Notes under the pieces: generated by a model
The model's database searches: none
Seen by the model: the letters and a program-made list of their open reading frames with translations, nothing else
Told to the model about the DNA's origin: nothing
Shown: one piece after another, positions 31,305 to 32,879 of the stretch
How positions within the stretch are numbered: the stretch's first letter is position 1
How the letters are laid out: each line of letters begins with the position of its first letter
Program-made: the position numbers and the translations under genes
Source: an uncultured Erysipelotrichaceae bacterium
GTDB taxonomy: Bacteria > Bacillota_I > Bacilli_A > Erysipelotrichales > Erysipelotrichaceae
Direction: 5' to 3'
DNA length: 32,879 nt
NCBI GenBank assembly: GCA_934675465.1
Contig: CAKUQM010000020.1
Span: 1 to 32,879, forward strand

Positions 31305-32645
31305 CTATAATAATTCCGCCATATATAGTGGTAAATGAATAATTCCATCTTTTATCATGACATCCTTCGTATACAAAATATATGAGTTGCCAATAACCTT
31401 AGAAAAGTGTCTTCTAAATTTATCTAATGAAGAGTGAGAACGATAGTTTCCTGATTTAACTTCAACAGGTGCAATCTTTTTATCCTCAGTAATCAAGAAA
31501 TCAATCTCCATATGATTTTCGCGATTAATATTATCATTACGAGAATAAAAATATAAACGAGATCGTTTTATACGAAGCATTTGAGCAACGATATTTTCCA
31601 TAATCATACCCTCGTTGATATCGAGTTTATCAAATAATATTGCACGATAAATTTCATTATCTAAATATTTTTTATTCCAAAAAGCTTGAGTAACTAAAAG
31701 ACCGGTATCTGCCATATAACACTTTTGAGTTGCGTTATCAGCACTTAGTGCTAGGCCAACATTTGGATCAGTTGAGTTAAAACACGCATTAACAACCATC
31801 GCTTCATTTAGCCATACAAAAGAATCCTCATAACTTCTAAAACGAGCTTGTTTATTTATAGAAGATAAATTATATCGCTTTTCTTTTTTAGAAAGCTGTC
31901 CAGGAATATTATCAAAGACCGCATATACCTTGTCTTCATAGCCTTGCGCAAATTTAGCTACATCTTCACGATAAAGTCTCAAGATTCTTCTTTTAGCCTC
32001 ATCCGATGCCGCAAAATCTTTTCCATTAATATATGCAAGAACCGATTGTGGCATACCACCTACAAGAATATATTGTCTAAAATCATTCATTATTTTTCTG
32101 TGTAGTGCAGAACCCAAAGGCTCCTTCTTCTCAAAACAATGACGAATTAAAGGATAAGTAGCCTCATCGCCCATAGCCCAAAGAAACTCTTCAAAATCCA
32201 AAGGGAGTAACTCAATATGTTCTTCTTCAGAAGGAATAATAATATCTTGAACGTTTTTCTTTAATCTAATTAAAGAACCGGTTTCAATAAAATCAAAACG
32301 ACCATCCTTTACAAAATATTTAATTAATTGGCGCGCTCTTGGAAATTGTTGCACCTCATCAAACACAATTAATGATTCACGCTTATATAAGGTTGTTGAA
32401 TAAAAGGCACTTAACTTTGCGAAAAATAAATCAAAATCTAAAGTATCATTAATAAATAAATCTAAAACATCTTGGCTAGCTTGTCCAAAATCAACTATTA
32501 TGTGGCTCCTATATTCTGCTTTAGCAAATTCTTCTACAATAAAGCTCTTACCAACACGGCGTGCACCATCAATCATTAATGCAGTCTCACCCTTGCTGTT
32601 ATTCTTCCAAGCAACTAGTTCATCATATATTTTTCTCTTAAGCAT
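31305..32645 (-). CDS. AAA+ ATPase with DUF4143 C-terminal domain
   Basis: 446 residues. Walker A in IDGARRVGKSFI (about 27-35), Walker B SLIVFDE (91-97), followed by sensor-type motifs such as DFIETGSL. The C-terminal part (from about 200) is DUF4143; its end, MEIDFLITEDKKIAPVEVKS, has the E-x-D ... E-x-K order of a PD-(D/E)XK nuclease-like site. Such proteins are numerous in gut bacteria, vary strongly between strains and have no agreed function. AAAGGAG stands before the ATG. The promoter includes a TTGCTT -35 in a 17-bp repeat and TAAAAT as -10. Confidence 0.9.
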   Translation of the reverse strand: MLKRKIYDELVAWKNNSKGETALMIDGARRVGKSFIVEEFAKAEYRSHIIVDFGQASQDVLDLFINDTLDFDLFFAKLSAFYSTTLYKRESLIVFDEVQQFPRARQLIKYFVKDGRFDFIETGSLIRLKKNVQDIIIPSEEEHIELLPLDFEEFLWAMGDEATYPLIRHCFEKKEPLGSALHRKIMNDFRQYILVGGMPQSVLAYINGKDFAASDEAKRRILRLYREDVAKFAQGYEDKVYAVFDNIPGQLSKKEKRYNLSSINKQARFRSYEDSFVWLNEAMVVNACFNSTDPNVGLALSADNATQKCYMADTGLLVTQAFWNKKYLDNEIYRAILFDKLDINEGMIMENIVAQMLRIKRSRLYFYSRNDNINRENHMEIDFLITEDKKIAPVEVKSGNYRSHSSLDKFRRHFSKVIGNSYILYTKDVMIKDGIIHLPLYMAELL

Positions 32646-32684
32646 CTAAACTCCTTTATTTATCTATATTTTAGCGCTTCAAAT

Positions 32685-32734
32685 CACGAAAAAGCAAGTT
32701 CACGAACATCATTTTTGCACGAAAAAGCAAGTTC
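32685..32734 (-). repeat. Direct repeat of 17 bp with 33-bp period in the ATPase promoter
   Basis: CACGAAAAAGCAAGTTC is present twice without mismatch, at 32685-32701 and 32718-32734. On the minus strand it contains TTGCTT; in the gene-proximal copy this stands 18 bp before TAAAAT and so serves as -35. A protein that binds the repeat would compete with the polymerase. Confidence 0.9.
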
Positions 32735-32743
32735 GTCATATTT

Positions 32744-32773
32744 TAGACAGTAACTAGACAATTCATATATAAT
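32744..32773 (+). promoter_or_regulatory. Promoter of the epimerase-type gene
   Basis: TAGACA (32744-32749) and a perfect TATAAT (32768-32773) with an 18-bp spacer, 29 bases before the ATG. Confidence 0.7.
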
Positions 32774-32802
32774 TAAAGTTGGAAATAAGGAGAATTGTAT
32801 AA

Positions 32803-32879
32803 ATGAAAACAATCTTAGTAACTGGTGGTACTGGCTTTATAGGAAATTGTTTCTGTAAGCTTTTACTAGATGAAAGACC
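32803..32879 (+). CDS. NAD-dependent epimerase/dehydratase, start only
   Basis: Only about 25 codons are in the window; the gene runs off the right edge. It reads MKTILVTGGTGFIGNCFCKL, the Rossmann-fold GGTGFIG motif of extended SDRs such as nucleotide-sugar epimerases and dehydratases. AAGGAG (32787-32792) is ten bases before the ATG. dTDP-glucose 4,6-dehydratase and UDP-glucose epimerase are both possible; no closer choice can be made. Confidence 0.8.
   Translation, partial: MKTILVTGGTGFIGNCFCKLLLDER

Overview
The window looks like a chromosome segment of a low-GC Gram-positive bacterium (Firmicutes/Bacillota), most like a gut Erysipelotrichia-type organism. The basis is AT-rich DNA, purine-rich Shine-Dalgarno sites, lipobox lipoproteins, a trehalose PTS, a T-box leader, Mini-ribonuclease III next to cysS, and the standard genetic code with TGA as stop. 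The taxonomic guess is inference; no rRNA or other marker is present.

Layout. 1-1310: trehalose PTS EIIBC gene (cut by the window edge) behind a promoter with three TGTACGTACA-type boxes, and its GntR-type repressor. 1311-1860: decayed DNA with one possible zinc-ribbon ORF. 1878-5172: a minus-strand unit of two near-identical polyamine-type binding lipoproteins flanking N-carbamoylputrescine amidase, preceded by a well-folded leader RNA that ends in an intrinsic terminator right before the first gene. 5190-5575: a gene remnant with its own terminator. 5583-11603: a maltodextrin operon (binding protein, two permeases, 4-alpha-glucanotransferase, ATPase). 11783-15435: a plus-strand accessory island with visibly more G+C-rich codons, holding a DUF4268/PD-(D/E)XK-like protein, a glycine-zipper membrane protein, a broken paralogue of it and an unrecognised 454-residue protein. 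15540-18418: a small acidic protein, an SDR oxidoreductase, a small membrane protein and, divergently, rho. 18449-19597: an EcsC-family protein. 19690-22590: a tryptophan-type ABC transporter (trpXYZ) behind a T-box. 22625-24960: a YbaK-type tRNA-editing protein and a GH13 alpha-glucosidase. 24963-31258: rlmB, an AbiE-like toxin-antitoxin pair, mrnC, cysS, a 63-residue protein and a membrane-anchored HTH/RCC1-like protein. 31305-32645: a DUF4143 ATPase. 32803-end: start of a sugar-nucleotide epimerase-type gene.

How the genes work together. Much of the window handles alpha-glucosides: trehalose uptake, maltodextrin import, MalQ and an alpha-glucosidase. A second theme is nitrogen and amino-acid supply (agmatine/putrescine, tryptophan). 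The rlmB-mrnC-cysS block is the usual Firmicutes housekeeping cluster, here split by the toxin-antitoxin pair.

Most worth a second look: the leader RNA at 4938-5172; the membrane-protein cassette at 12962-15356; the 33-bp-period direct repeats upstream of both the AbiE-like pair and the DUF4143 ATPase; apparently leaderless starts for rho and two other genes; and the HTH-TM-RCC1-like protein.
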